A stretch of DNA of 26,146 bases from Microcaldota archaeon. Lineage in GTDB: Archaea > Micrarchaeota > Micrarchaeia > Micrarchaeales > Micrarchaeaceae. Made by a program: the position numbers and the translations under genes. This document shows, one piece after another, positions 1 to 7,577 of this stretch; positions within the stretch are counted from its first letter, which is position 1, and each line of letters opens with the position of its first letter. Below the pieces are notes generated by a model, which was given only the letters and a program-made list of their open reading frames with translations, ran no database searches and was not told the DNA's origin. The DNA is taken from NCBI GenBank assembly GCA_021828345.1, contig JAJZJI010000008.1, positions 1-26,146 of the forward strand, given 5' to 3'.

Positions 1-87
1 ATTTATCATAGCAATACCTAGTCTTAAAATATTATCTATTGCAAATCTATTTTAAGTTATTTAAGCTTTATGCTGGCGTGGTTGTAA

Positions 88-1248
88 ATGATGGATGTAT
101 CTTATGATGCGATAGATGTTCGTTTTGGAGAGCTGCTCTTAAAAGGTAGAAATCTTGGTAGATTTATTGATATGTTAAAAGGAAATATAAAGTCTGCAAT
201 ATCTAGTGAGCATTATGAAAAGATTGTGCAGAGTAGGGATAGATTTTTGATAATGCTTTCAGATAAGTCAAATACAAATAGGATTGTTGAGAAGTTAAAA
301 TATATTCCTGGCGTCTCTATAATCTCCCCTATAATATTTACAGCGCCAGACATAAAATCCATTATTTTAGCTAGTGCAAAATTCAAATTTAAAAACGGTT
401 CTGTTAGAATAGAGGCGCATCGCTCAGATAAATCACATGTGTTTAACTCTAATGATATAATAAGCGCCTTTATTAAAAATCAGAGTAATAATAAATTTGA
501 GATCGACAAGAACGGAATCCATACTCTATACATAAACCTTATGCGCGATAGGGCGCTTTTGTATATAAAAAGAATAAGGGGTGTTGGTGGTCTTCCTGTA
601 GGTTCATCGGGTAATTGCGCTCTGTTACTCTCAGGTGGAATAGACTCTCCTGTTGCATCAATAATGGCGATGCGAAGAGGTCTATATCCAATATACATAC
701 ATTTTCATGCATTTAGCACAAAAAAAGAGGTAGAACATTCAAAAATACCAAAGCTACTTTTGCTATTGTCTAAATACTCTAAAACCTCAGAGGTGTACTA
801 TGTTCCATCTCATCTATTTATTGCCGCAACCTCTAAAATACCACAGAGTTACGAGCTTGTGCTCTTTAAGCGCTTTATGTATAAATTAGCAGAGCGCATA
901 TGTGCAAAGCATGACATAAATACTATAATAACTGGGGAGAGTATAGGTCAGGTAGCCTCACAGACAATAGATAATATGCTCGCATCGCAAAAGGGCATAG
1001 ATAAACTCATATTAAGGCCGTTAGCTGGTATGGACAAGGATGAGATAATAAAATTGGCAAGGCAGATGGAAACATTTGACTTGTCGATTAAGCCATATAG
1101 AGAGGTGTGTTCTATGAAAATAAAAAATCCCGGAACAAAAATACCATCAAAAATAATAGATAGATTATATAAAAATTGTAAATTAGATGAATGCATCATA
1201 GAAACGGAGAAGCGTATTAAAAAGGATACTTTGCGCACCGTACACTAA
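88..1248 (+). CDS. thiI: tRNA 4-thiouridine synthase ThiI (short archaeal form)
   Basis: ThiI activates U8 of tRNA with ATP and installs sulfur to form 4-thiouridine; some ThiI proteins also supply sulfur for thiamine synthesis. The 386-residue protein starts with the ThiI-type segment VRFGELLLKGRN. A THUMP domain follows (about residues 60-160), then a PP-loop ATPase domain with SGGIDSP at 182-188 and the family motif GESIGQVASQT near 283. The PYREVC stretch puts one cysteine at 341, where many relatives have a CC pair; this is the probable sulfur-transfer cysteine. There is no C-terminal rhodanese domain, as usual in archaea, so another protein must provide the persulfide. Two ATG codons lie at 88 and 91. 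A TATA-like TTATTTAAG at about 57-65 would give a nearly leaderless mRNA. The assignment is secure; the exact start is uncertain by one codon. Confidence 0.93.
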   Translation: MMDVSYDAIDVRFGELLLKGRNLGRFIDMLKGNIKSAISSEHYEKIVQSRDRFLIMLSDKSNTNRIVEKLKYIPGVSIISPIIFTAPDIKSIILASAKFKFKNGSVRIEAHRSDKSHVFNSNDIISAFIKNQSNNKFEIDKNGIHTLYINLMRDRALLYIKRIRGVGGLPVGSSGNCALLLSGGIDSPVASIMAMRRGLYPIYIHFHAFSTKKEVEHSKIPKLLLLLSKYSKTSEVYYVPSHLFIAATSKIPQSYELVLFKRFMYKLAERICAKHDINTIITGESIGQVASQTIDNMLASQKGIDKLILRPLAGMDKDEIIKLARQMETFDLSIKPYREVCSMKIKNPGTKIPSKIIDRLYKNCKLDECIIETEKRIKKDTLRTVH

Positions 1249-1250
1249 TC

Positions 1251-1260
1251 TATTTATTTA
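1251..1260 (+). promoter_or_regulatory. TATA box for C/D RNA and archaeosortase gene
   Basis: TATTTATTTA lies just after the thiI stop codon, and its centre is about 25 bp upstream of position 1280. An archaeal TATA box here would start a transcript at the 5' edge of the C/D RNA stem and could serve both the RNA and the following archaeosortase gene. It is supported only by sequence and spacing. Confidence 0.4.
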
Positions 1261-1275
1261 TGTTCATTTATATCC

Positions 1276-1343
1276 ATATGTCCGATGAGGAGAAGAGTAA
1301 CTACTGAAATTATGATGATGCCCATTTCGGCGGAGGACGATAT
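1276..1343 (+). ncRNA. box C/D guide sRNA in the leader of the archaeosortase gene
   Basis: The elements are in textbook order. Box C ATGAGGA is at 1285-1291, a 12-nt guide at 1292-1303, box D' CTGA at 1304-1307 and a 4-nt spacer follows. Box C' ATGATGA is at 1312-1318, a second 12-nt guide at 1319-1330 and box D CGGA at 1331-1334. The ends pair: GTCC (1280-1283) with GGAC (1335-1338), extended by ATAT (1276-1279) with ATAT (1340-1343) around one bulged G. This leaves the 3-nt bulge and tandem G-A pairs of a kink-turn. Boxes C and D each differ from consensus at one base, and these two bases face each other (G-G instead of U-U). By the D+5 rule the guides would methylate the fifth base of UAGUUACUCUUC and of CCGAAAUGGGCA. 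I could not identify the target RNAs. Confidence 0.75.
1332..1337 (+). promoter_or_regulatory. Shine-Dalgarno site inside the C/D RNA stem
   Basis: GGAGGA lies 8 nt before the TTG start at 1346 and is one of the strongest ribosome-binding sites in the window. It decides this unusual TTG start. It overlaps box D and the 3' strand of the terminal stem of the C/D RNA, so folding or L7Ae binding would hide it. Confidence 0.7.
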
Positions 1344-1345
1344 AA

Positions 1346-2878
1346 TTGCAGAAAGAGCAAAAGCTTAGGTTTTTTGGAATATTATTGCTTTTTATAGCGG
1401 TGCTCTTAAATATGGCATCATCGATTGCTATAACAAATTTTACAATATCCGATAGTAATCCAAGTTCATATATTATAGTTCCTATGCTTATGGGGCTTTT
1501 GCTAATATTATTTTATGCAAAAGATTCAAAATTAAATGTTAACCCAAAAAGAAATGACATTATTGCAGCGGTGTTATTATTTGCAATATATATAATTTTA
1601 TTATCATACTCAAGGCTTGCGCTCTCCTATCTTTTTATGACCTATAGAATAGATATGCTACTTATGCCTATTTTTATAATCGCATTAATAAGTGCGATAT
1701 TTGGCATAAATGCAATAAATCGCTTCAAAATACTAATTATATATATGCTTTTTAGCTCTCCTATACTACTTCTTCCTATTCTAAATGCGTCATCCTCCTT
1801 TGCTCTCTTTAATGCAAATATAGTATACTCTATATTAAGGGGCATAGGAATACCAGTTATAAGCAATGGCATAGTAATAACCGCTCCAAGCAATTATAGT
1901 ATCTCCATAGCAAAAACTTGTGTTGATATTGGCGCATTTATTGCACTAATACTCTTTTTGATACCTGTTGCATATTTGTATGATGGTGGGACAAAGAAGA
2001 AGCTTTTGTGGATGATAGCTTCAATAATTCTGATGTTCGCACTAAATATGCTGCGCATGATATTTATAGCAATATTTTGGGCATATTATGGCATAACGAG
2101 CGCAATAGCACTTGTACACCTATTTATCGGTCCAGTGTTATTTTATTTGGCTATAATTATAATGATTCTTTTAGCAGGCAGATTTGGACTGCATCTTCAA
2201 AGGACAAATTCTAAAAAAAGATCAAAGCAAAAGGCAATTTCAAAGGATAATGTAGCTTTATGGAAATTAGCCATTCTTCCAGCATTATTCGGATTAATCG
2301 GATTATATTTTGCATTGCCGTATCTATCCGCAATAAATGCAGGGTACTATACATTTGGACAAATAACAAATCCAAGCTATCCTATGTTTGATAGATTGGT
2401 GCTTGGTAATCTTGGTAACTCGCGCCAGAATGTAACGCAGCTGCCTAATATCGAATATAATACAGTATATACTATAGGTGATACTAAAAATTCAACCAAT
2501 CTAATATATACTATTGTAAATCAAACAAATATGCCATCACAAGATCCGCTTGGACTAGTCTATAATTATTCAACATCAACGAGTTCTATTTTACTAAACA
2601 GCGGCATATCCTATAGAAGTATGGCTGTATACTCAAATAACAGGGAGTTTTACATTAACTTCTTCTCGGTTCCAATGAATATATCAAATAGCACATTCTC
2701 AATAAGATATGGTTTTTTTGAGGAGATATCAAATAATACAATTCCGTGCCAATATACTACAAATACGAGTACTCAAAATTATATAGAATCCTATATATAC
2801 AATTTGCTAAATGGTAACACGGGTGGACAGAATTCAATATTATGCCCCTCATTATACGTCGCAAAAAGTATAGCATAA
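1346..2878 (+). CDS. archaeosortase/exosortase-family membrane transpeptidase
   Basis: Exosortases and archaeosortases are multi-pass membrane cysteine proteases or transpeptidases. They cut C-terminal sorting signals from exported proteins and probably transfer them to lipid. This 510-residue protein has about eight hydrophobic segments in residues 8-275 carrying the family triad: Cys192 in AKTCVDIGA, Arg237 in ALNMLRMIF (with the usual Asn three residues before), and His258 in ALVHLF. A basic loop (KKRSKQK) and another membrane segment near 305-328 follow. The last 180 residues form an outside domain rich in Asn, Ser and Thr with many N-glycosylation sequons. This tail is longer than in simple family members and may be analogous to exosortase-associated domains. 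The start is a TTG chosen for its GGAGGA site and because the first in-frame ATG would cut into the first membrane helix. The giant protein at 18.7-24.2 kb is the best substrate candidate in the window. Confidence 0.78.
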   Translation: MQKEQKLRFFGILLLFIAVLLNMASSIAITNFTISDSNPSSYIIVPMLMGLLLILFYAKDSKLNVNPKRNDIIAAVLLFAIYIILLSYSRLALSYLFMTYRIDMLLMPIFIIALISAIFGINAINRFKILIIYMLFSSPILLLPILNASSSFALFNANIVYSILRGIGIPVISNGIVITAPSNYSISIAKTCVDIGAFIALILFLIPVAYLYDGGTKKKLLWMIASIILMFALNMLRMIFIAIFWAYYGITSAIALVHLFIGPVLFYLAIIIMILLAGRFGLHLQRTNSKKRSKQKAISKDNVALWKLAILPALFGLIGLYFALPYLSAINAGYYTFGQITNPSYPMFDRLVLGNLGNSRQNVTQLPNIEYNTVYTIGDTKNSTNLIYTIVNQTNMPSQDPLGLVYNYSTSTSSILLNSGISYRSMAVYSNNREFYINFFSVPMNISNSTFSIRYGFFEEISNNTIPCQYTTNTSTQNYIESYIYNLLNGNTGGQNSILCPSLYVAKSIA

Positions 2879-2919
2879 CAATCTATTTATATTAAGAACG
2901 CCACTCTTTTATTGTTCTA

Positions 2920-3894
2920 ATGCCCCAAATAATAAGTGATATATCCTCAAGGAATCATAATGTGCGCATGATACGTTTTATGGATAGATATGGTATGGAG
3001 CGTTCAACTGCTATATCTAATGAGAAGAAGCTCACGCGTAACGATATTATTGCTCTTATAGATTTTTCTGGAAAGAATGGAATAATTGACCTTGAGAATC
3101 GCGATATATCATATCTTGATCTGCATGGGCTTGATTTCAATGGATGCAGTTTTAGGAATGCGTATGCGGTCGGTACGAACTTTGATAATTCTAATTTAGC
3201 ATCTACTGATTTTGAGAATGCACATATCTTCGATTCAAGTACTATAGGTGCAAATCTTGAACATTCAAATATACATGAAGCGGGTATAAAATTCAGTACA
3301 AAAAGAGATGATTATCTAGCGTTAATTAGGCGTCGTGAGATAGAGCTTACAGATCATTATTTTGGTATTTTTAAGATTAATATAAGAAGAGATTTTAACG
3401 GTACTGATGTATTAAGTATTGATGAGAGTATTAAGGCTACGAGAAATATAATAAGAAAATTGCTTCATGTATCAAAAGAGCGTTCTGCTATTGCAGATCT
3501 TAGTGGTAGAGACATGTCGCTTTTAAATCTCAGCGGTCTTGATTTTTCTAATGTGCTACTAACCGATTCGGTATTCACATGCGGATCTCTTGTAATGTCT
3601 AATTTTGATGATGCGATAGTTAACGGCGCATATCTCAATGCAAATATTACTGGCGCTAAAATAATGAATATTAGAGGCATTCACAAAGCAAAAATTTCTG
3701 GTTTGCAGACGGATAATCAAAATTATTTAAATTTAACAAAGCTTCTTGAACGTACTGTAAATAATGGCCAACTTGAGCGCGCAAATATGAAAAGTAAAAT
3801 GGATGGTGTAATACTATTATCATTTAATCAGCAAAAGTCTATAATGCTAAAATACGAGCAAACACTAGAGGAGGATAAACGCTATCAAATATAA
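2920..3894 (+). CDS. pentapeptide-repeat protein with two repeat blocks
   Basis: The 324-residue protein has no signal peptide or membrane segment. Two blocks show the pentapeptide pattern, in which every fifth residue is Leu or Phe with a small residue two before it. They lie at about residues 55-115 (SYLDLHGLDF, SFRNA, NFDNSNL, DFENA) and 190-255 (NLSGLDFSNV, SNFDDA, GAYLNANITGA). Each should form a short right-handed quadrilateral beta-helix. A charged helical segment separates them, and the second block is preceded by a similar charged stretch, so the protein looks like an internal duplication. Some pentapeptide proteins mimic DNA and bind gyrase, but nothing here shows the target. A TATA-like TTTATATTA at about 2886-2894 lies 30 bp before the ATG and no ribosome site is seen, so the mRNA is probably leaderless. 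Confidence 0.7.
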   Translation: MPQIISDISSRNHNVRMIRFMDRYGMERSTAISNEKKLTRNDIIALIDFSGKNGIIDLENRDISYLDLHGLDFNGCSFRNAYAVGTNFDNSNLASTDFENAHIFDSSTIGANLEHSNIHEAGIKFSTKRDDYLALIRRREIELTDHYFGIFKINIRRDFNGTDVLSIDESIKATRNIIRKLLHVSKERSAIADLSGRDMSLLNLSGLDFSNVLLTDSVFTCGSLVMSNFDDAIVNGAYLNANITGAKIMNIRGIHKAKISGLQTDNQNYLNLTKLLERTVNNGQLERANMKSKMDGVILLSFNQQKSIMLKYEQTLEEDKRYQI

Positions 3895-4022
3895 TTTTAT
3901 TTCTAATTTTAATTTACGTGCGAATAATACACATATCTTAATTTTCAAGTAAATTTAGGTAGATCTTAAGGTTATGCACAATATGGAAAGCATTTTAGTT
4001 ATTTAAATTATAGATCTAATTG

Positions 4023-4622
4023 ATGGATAATAGATTCGATCAATTAGATTTAGAATATGAGAAGCTTAGTAGATTAAATCAGATATACCTAATGGTAATA
4101 TCAAGATATAAGGATCATATCGAGGCGTCTGAGGAGATTTCGGTTGCACAATTGCCAACAATGGTAATGCCAAAATCCAATATTATAATGCAGCGTGCAA
4201 ATATTATAAAGAAGGCATTCGCCTCTTATAACTACGATTCGGATTTTAGAGATGCTGCAAATATGGCATTTGAATTTATAATAAATAATGTTGATGAAAT
4301 AAATTTGCCACTTCAATTCTGGTTAACACCGGAGGAGACGCTTAGATTTATGGCTGGGGATATAACGGATAGAGCAATATTGCTATGCAGCCTCTTTATA
4401 GCTTTAGATAACCCATCATCAAAAGTTTTAATAGTGACAAATGAATCAAATAGAACAATACTTGTATATTATGATCTTGATGGCAAAACGGTTATGTATG
4501 ATCTCTCAAAGAGAATAATAAAAGAGTTTTCCACACGTGATAATATGATAGAGAGCCTCAGCAGGGATGAGAGCACTACAATTTATGAATTTAATGATCA
4601 GATGTATATAGATATAATCTGA
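4023..4622 (+). CDS. transglutaminase-like fold protein without the catalytic cysteine
   Basis: The 199-residue soluble protein has an N-terminal helical half. A stretch from about residue 100 resembles the core of archaeal transglutaminase-like proteins: LTPEETLRFMAGDITDRAILLCSLFIAL, followed by two beta strands (SSKVLIVT and RTILVYYDLDGKTVMYDLS). In active members the G-D segment reads like GDCxDxA, with the nucleophilic Cys before the helix. Here it is GDITDRA and the later HisAsp pair is also not evident, so the protein is probably not an active enzyme. I chose ATG 4023; a TTG one codon earlier is possible. The AT-rich TTATTTAAATTA at 3999-4010 is the likely TATA box, again with almost no leader. 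Fold assignment is tentative. Confidence 0.55.
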   Translation: MDNRFDQLDLEYEKLSRLNQIYLMVISRYKDHIEASEEISVAQLPTMVMPKSNIIMQRANIIKKAFASYNYDSDFRDAANMAFEFIINNVDEINLPLQFWLTPEETLRFMAGDITDRAILLCSLFIALDNPSSKVLIVTNESNRTILVYYDLDGKTVMYDLSKRIIKEFSTRDNMIESLSRDESTTIYEFNDQMYIDII

Positions 4623-4635
4623 TTGGTATATAAAG

Positions 4636-4656
4636 ACAATATTGTGATATTGTTTT
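4636..4656. terminator. hairpin plus T-run between convergent genes
   Basis: ACAATAT (4636-4642) and ATATTGT (4647-4653) form a perfect 7-bp stem with a TGTG loop, followed by TTT. It lies 14 bases after the plus-strand gene and before the end of the minus-strand 39-residue gene. Terminator-like by shape; function is inferred. Confidence 0.45.
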
Positions 4657-4681
4657 AGAAAAAGGAAAACAAAAGAGGGAT

Positions 4682-4801
4682 TTACCTCTTTCTATTCTGC
4701 GCTTTTAGTAATTTTCTGTGCTTTGCTTTTAATCTGCTTATCTTGATACTTCTATATGCTTTACCACTCTTCTTTTTTGAATTAGCCACTTTTTTCTGCA
4801 T
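4682..4801 (-). CDS. 39-residue very basic small protein coupled to hsp20
   Basis: This short reading frame, ATG at 4801 to TAA at 4682, encodes a peptide starting MQKKVANSKKKSGKAY and ending KLLKAQNRKR. About 17 of its 39 residues are Lys or Arg and it has no acidic residue. Its start follows the stop codon of the Hsp20 gene by 10 bases. A clear AAGGTG ribosome site overlaps that stop codon at a spacing of about 6, so translation is probably coupled. Such composition is typical of tiny ribosomal or nucleic-acid-binding proteins, but I do not recognise the family. The next gene on the other strand is convergent and separated by a terminator-like hairpin. Confidence 0.65.
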   Translation of the reverse strand: MQKKVANSKKKSGKAYRSIKISRLKAKHRKLLKAQNRKR

Positions 4802-4811
4802 TTTTTACACC

Positions 4812-5327
4812 TTATTTTATCGAAATTTTAAATGTTTTTATGGCACGTGCCTTTTTTAACTTTACGTGCAATACGCCATTTTTAAGCTCAGCCTTCGAGC
4901 CCGTTTTTTTTACTGCGCATGGCAGTTTTATTATACTATCCATTTTTTTATTTGTTGAAAAATTAATTAGAATATTATTATTTTGCATGCATATGGATAT
5001 ATCATTTTTTCTAAAACCCTTACATTCCATTACTATATTAACATAATTATTATCCTCTACAACATCATATAGTGGTGCAGGACTATGTTCTGCATCCTTA
5101 GACTCAGTCTTTTTCATGTGGATACTCTCCGATGTGGGTGTTCGCTGTTCTTCAAGCACAGGAGTACCATCCTTGTCAATTCTTATACTAAAACTATAAC
5201 TTGGTGTTCCGTCTTTACTTGCATCGCTCATTCCTTTTGTTATATTACTTATCATGCCCGATATAAATGTATTTATTTTCTTTATCTCTTCTTCATCATC
5301 ATCGAATAAATTGTTATTATTGTCCAT
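4812..5327 (-). CDS. hsp20: small heat-shock protein Hsp20 (alpha-crystallin family)
   Basis: An ATP-independent holdase that binds unfolding proteins as large oligomers in the cytoplasm. The C-terminal 95 residues are the alpha-crystallin domain: VNIVMECKGFRKNDISI, the NNNILINF strand, IIKLPCAVK and the hallmark LKNGVLHVKLKK. The protein ends FKISIK, holding the short I-x-I anchor used in oligomerisation. The N-terminal half is acidic (DDDEEEIKK) with an amphipathic helix and SYSFSIRIDKDGTP, as in other archaeal Hsp20 proteins. I chose ATG 5327 because GGAGTGA lies 7 bases upstream. An in-frame ATG at 5366 would add 13 residues not typical of the family, and TATA-like sequence at about 5380-5392 points to a transcript starting near 5364, leaving a leader before 5327. 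The downstream 39-residue gene is probably in the same operon. Confidence 0.88.
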   Translation of the reverse strand: MDNNNNLFDDDEEEIKKINTFISGMISNITKGMSDASKDGTPSYSFSIRIDKDGTPVLEEQRTPTSESIHMKKTESKDAEHSPAPLYDVVEDNNYVNIVMECKGFRKNDISICMQNNNILINFSTNKKMDSIIKLPCAVKKTGSKAELKNGVLHVKLKKARAIKTFKISIK

Positions 5328-5415
5328 CCACTCACTCCAAAATGATAGTCTAATATGATTGTTCATATTTATATAACTTTATATGCTTTTCGAAAAAAAG
5401 GAACTGTTTAGGCAA

Positions 5416-5652
5416 TTATTTTTTATCATCAAGTTTTCGTAGCATCAAAATAAGTTTTTTATTAGATTTAAATTCAAGGCGCCTATCTATTTTTCTTATA
5501 AGCATTGCATGTTCATTACTTTCTGTGTTAAAATTTTCACTGAAATTGAAAACTTTCTGCGTTCCAAAATAACCCAAAGCTGCAAATGATGCCGCAACCA
5601 TGGATATCTCTATACTCTTTTTAATGCTTATTTTTGATTTTGACCCATACAT
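5416..5652 (-). CDS. small single-pass membrane protein, unknown
   Basis: The 78-residue protein starts with a basic stretch (GSKSKISIKKS), then a moderately hydrophobic helix IEISMVAASFAALGYFG at about residues 15-31, then a charged helical tail rich in Lys, Arg, Glu and Asn. This arrangement suggests a single membrane anchor with the tail on one face. A ribosome site (AAGGTAGG) lies 9 bases before the ATG, and a TATA-like AAATATAAATATAT lies about 50 bases upstream, so the gene is probably real. It is divergent from L10e and sits 50 bases upstream of the Hsp20 gene on the same strand with its own start signals. No family is recognised. Confidence 0.55.
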   Translation of the reverse strand: MYGSKSKISIKKSIEISMVAASFAALGYFGTQKVFNFSENFNTESNEHAMLIRKIDRRLEFKSNKKLILMLRKLDDKK

Positions 5653-5789
5653 AATAATCTGCCTACCTTCTAAGAATATTATAGTAGGGATGTTACATAT
5701 ATTTATATTTTTTCCTTACATATATAGCTGTACTCTGTATATTAGCTATGCTAGTTTTTGGGTAATATAAAATTATTATGGTGTTTTAA

Positions 5790-6326
5790 ATGGCGCGATT
5801 AAGACCTGCAAGGACGTGTAGAACTCCAAACTCACAGGCGTGGGCGAGGTTTTCACTAAAGAAACCAAGAAAGAATTATGTAAGGGCTATGCCAAGAAGG
5901 AGCATAATCGTATTTAATATGGGAAAGGATTCTAATGCGTTTGATACAACAATGACACTAAATACAACAGAGAGAATACAATTAAGATCAAATGCGCTAG
6001 AGTCTGCAAGACAGATAACAAACAGGTATCTTGAGAATAATATACCTGGTGAATACTATTTTAGAGTTCTCGTATTTCCGCATAATGTTATAAGAGAGCA
6101 CAAGATGGCAACAGGTGCCGGAGCAGACAGAATATCCCAGGGTATGAGTATGGCTTTTGGCTCTCCTGTATCTGTAGCAGCACGCGTAAATGCCAACCAG
6201 CCTATATTTATGGTAAAGACCGATAAAAAGAACATAGTCTTTGTCAAAGAAGCATATAGAAGAGCTGGTACAAAATTATCCAGTTTATATAAAATAAAGA
6301 TATCGGAAAAAAGTATTGTAAACTAA
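5790..6326 (+). CDS. rpl10e: 50S ribosomal protein L10e (uL16)
   Basis: The archaeal/eukaryotic counterpart of bacterial L16, a large-subunit protein that helps position the acceptor arm of tRNA near the peptidyl-transferase centre and the GTPase site. The 178-residue length is usual. Typical segments are the start MARLRPARTCRTP, the basic stretch KKPRKNYVRAMPRRSI, FRVLVFPHNVIREHKMATGAGADRISQGM and the AFGSPVSVAARV motif near residues 125-140. The start is the ATG at 5790, with GGTG 6 bases upstream. TATA-like sequences lie at about 5737-5744 and 5765-5773. The gene stands alone rather than in a ribosomal operon; dph2, another translation gene, follows on the same strand after 89 bases. Confidence 0.96.
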   Translation: MARLRPARTCRTPNSQAWARFSLKKPRKNYVRAMPRRSIIVFNMGKDSNAFDTTMTLNTTERIQLRSNALESARQITNRYLENNIPGEYYFRVLVFPHNVIREHKMATGAGADRISQGMSMAFGSPVSVAARVNANQPIFMVKTDKKNIVFVKEAYRRAGTKLSSLYKIKISEKSIVN

Positions 6327-6348
6327 CTATTTATTTATATATCATTTT

Positions 6349-6372
6349 ATGCCATTTAAGGCATATAAATGG
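6349..6372 (+). other. overlapping inverted repeats between L10e and dph2
   Basis: ATGCC (6349-6353) pairs with GGCAT (6360-6364) around ATTTAA. CCATTT (6352-6357) can instead pair with AAATGG (6367-6372). The second arm contains CATATAAAT, a good TATA box for dph2 about 47 bases before its ATG. It could be a weak end signal for L10e or a regulatory site at the dph2 promoter; the sequence does not decide. Confidence 0.3.
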
Positions 6373-6415
6373 ATAATGTTAAATATTACTTAATGCTAAA
6401 TCTCTGTTGATAATA

Positions 6416-7351
6416 ATGCGTATACTACTGCAATTTCCAGAAGGCTTAAAGGATAAGGCTATGAAATATGCAAAGGAGCTTGAGCTTTTAGGAAATGAGG
6501 TATTTATATCCGCATCCCCCACCTTTGGCGCATGCGATCTGGCTCTAGACGAGGCAAAGAATATAGCGGCCGATAAACTTGTTCATTTTGGGCATGCGGA
6601 ATTTCACCATGTGGATTTCAATGTTGAGTATGTTAATTACGAAATAGATGCCAATTTAAATATACTAAAAGATTCATTAAAACCTCTAGAACCTTATAAG
6701 AACATAGGCCTTGTTACTACAATACAGCATATTCATCAGCTTGATGCAGTAAAATCATTTTATTCTGTAAACAATAAGAATGTTATAATAGGGAAGCCCT
6801 ATGGGTTTGCAAAACAAAAGGGGCAAATTTTAGGTTGTGATATAGGCAGCTCAGCTAGCATAGATAGGGAGGTCGATGTACATGTATATTTCGGCGGCGG
6901 TATGTTTCATCCACTTGGCGCATTGCTTAATACTAAAAAGCCCTTTTTGGTTGTTGAACCATTTCAGAATTATGTTGGTTTTATAGATAGCTATCGCGAG
7001 AAATATAGAAAGATAAGCAGAGGTAAAATACTCTCATCGATTAATGCTAAAAAATTCGGCATATTAGTCAGCACAAAGAATGGACAGCATAATATGCAGC
7101 TTGCAAATATAATGAAAAAAAGAATAGAGGAGTCGGGCTGCGAAGCTGGAATATTAGTTGCAAATACATTTGATTTTACTTCAATAGATAATCTAATGGA
7201 ATTTGATGCGCTTGTAAATACCGCATGCCCACGAATAGGCATAGACGATAATGATCGAACACGTGTTCCATTGCTTAGTTCAAACGAGCTAATGGAAGTG
7301 CTCAAAATAAAGAAAGAGACTATAGCGCTTAGAAATAAAAATAATATATAA
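6416..7351 (+). CDS. dph2: diphthamide synthase Dph2 (3-amino-3-carboxypropyl transferase)
   Basis: Dph2 performs the first step of diphthamide synthesis. It uses a [4Fe-4S] cluster to cleave S-adenosylmethionine non-canonically and transfers the 3-amino-3-carboxypropyl group to a histidine of elongation factor 2. In archaea it works as a homodimer. The 311-residue protein shows the three cluster cysteines in the usual places: Cys40 in PTFGACDLA, Cys141 in ILGCDIGSS and Cys271 in NTACPRIGIDD. It opens with the family-typical LLQFPEGLKDKA, and FGHAEFH follows the first cysteine. I chose ATG 6416; a TTG at 6407 would add three residues not expected in the family. EF-2 and later diphthamide genes are not in the window. 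Confidence 0.94.
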   Translation: MRILLQFPEGLKDKAMKYAKELELLGNEVFISASPTFGACDLALDEAKNIAADKLVHFGHAEFHHVDFNVEYVNYEIDANLNILKDSLKPLEPYKNIGLVTTIQHIHQLDAVKSFYSVNNKNVIIGKPYGFAKQKGQILGCDIGSSASIDREVDVHVYFGGGMFHPLGALLNTKKPFLVVEPFQNYVGFIDSYREKYRKISRGKILSSINAKKFGILVSTKNGQHNMQLANIMKKRIEESGCEAGILVANTFDFTSIDNLMEFDALVNTACPRIGIDDNDRTRVPLLSSNELMEVLKIKKETIALRNKNNI

Positions 7352-7577
7352 AAATAAACCAATAAAATATATTAGAATAAATTTCAATCTCTATTGAACG
7401 TAAGAGTATGTGTAAAATATCTTTATGTATAACTAAAATTCTGAATCAATTTAAAAAAATATCGTGGAAAGAACCTATGTCAAAATTTTGAAAGAATAAT
7501 TATAATTTAGAATTTATGTTCTAGTATTTTATGAATTTTTGTAATATTTAATTATTAACTCCATACAATAAGAATTG
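7352..7577. other. intergenic spacer without recognised genes
   Basis: This AT-rich 226-base spacer lies between the convergent ends of dph2 and the first ATPase. I see no open frame with start signals, no tRNA and no C/D pattern. A short inverted repeat, ACAAT-AAGA-ATTGT, at about 7565-7578 abuts the ATPase stop codon and may mark its transcript end. Confidence 0.5.

Noticed and set aside
1293..1378. Tiny frames in the thiI-archaeosortase gap, such as an ATG-ATG-ATG frame from 1314
   Set aside because: They overlap the C/D RNA boxes and the archaeosortase start, and have no ribosome sites. The RNA and TTG start explain the sequence better.
5790..7351. L10e and dph2 as part of a ribosomal-protein operon
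   Set aside because: No other ribosomal genes are adjacent, and dph2 has its own TATA-like box after inverted repeats.
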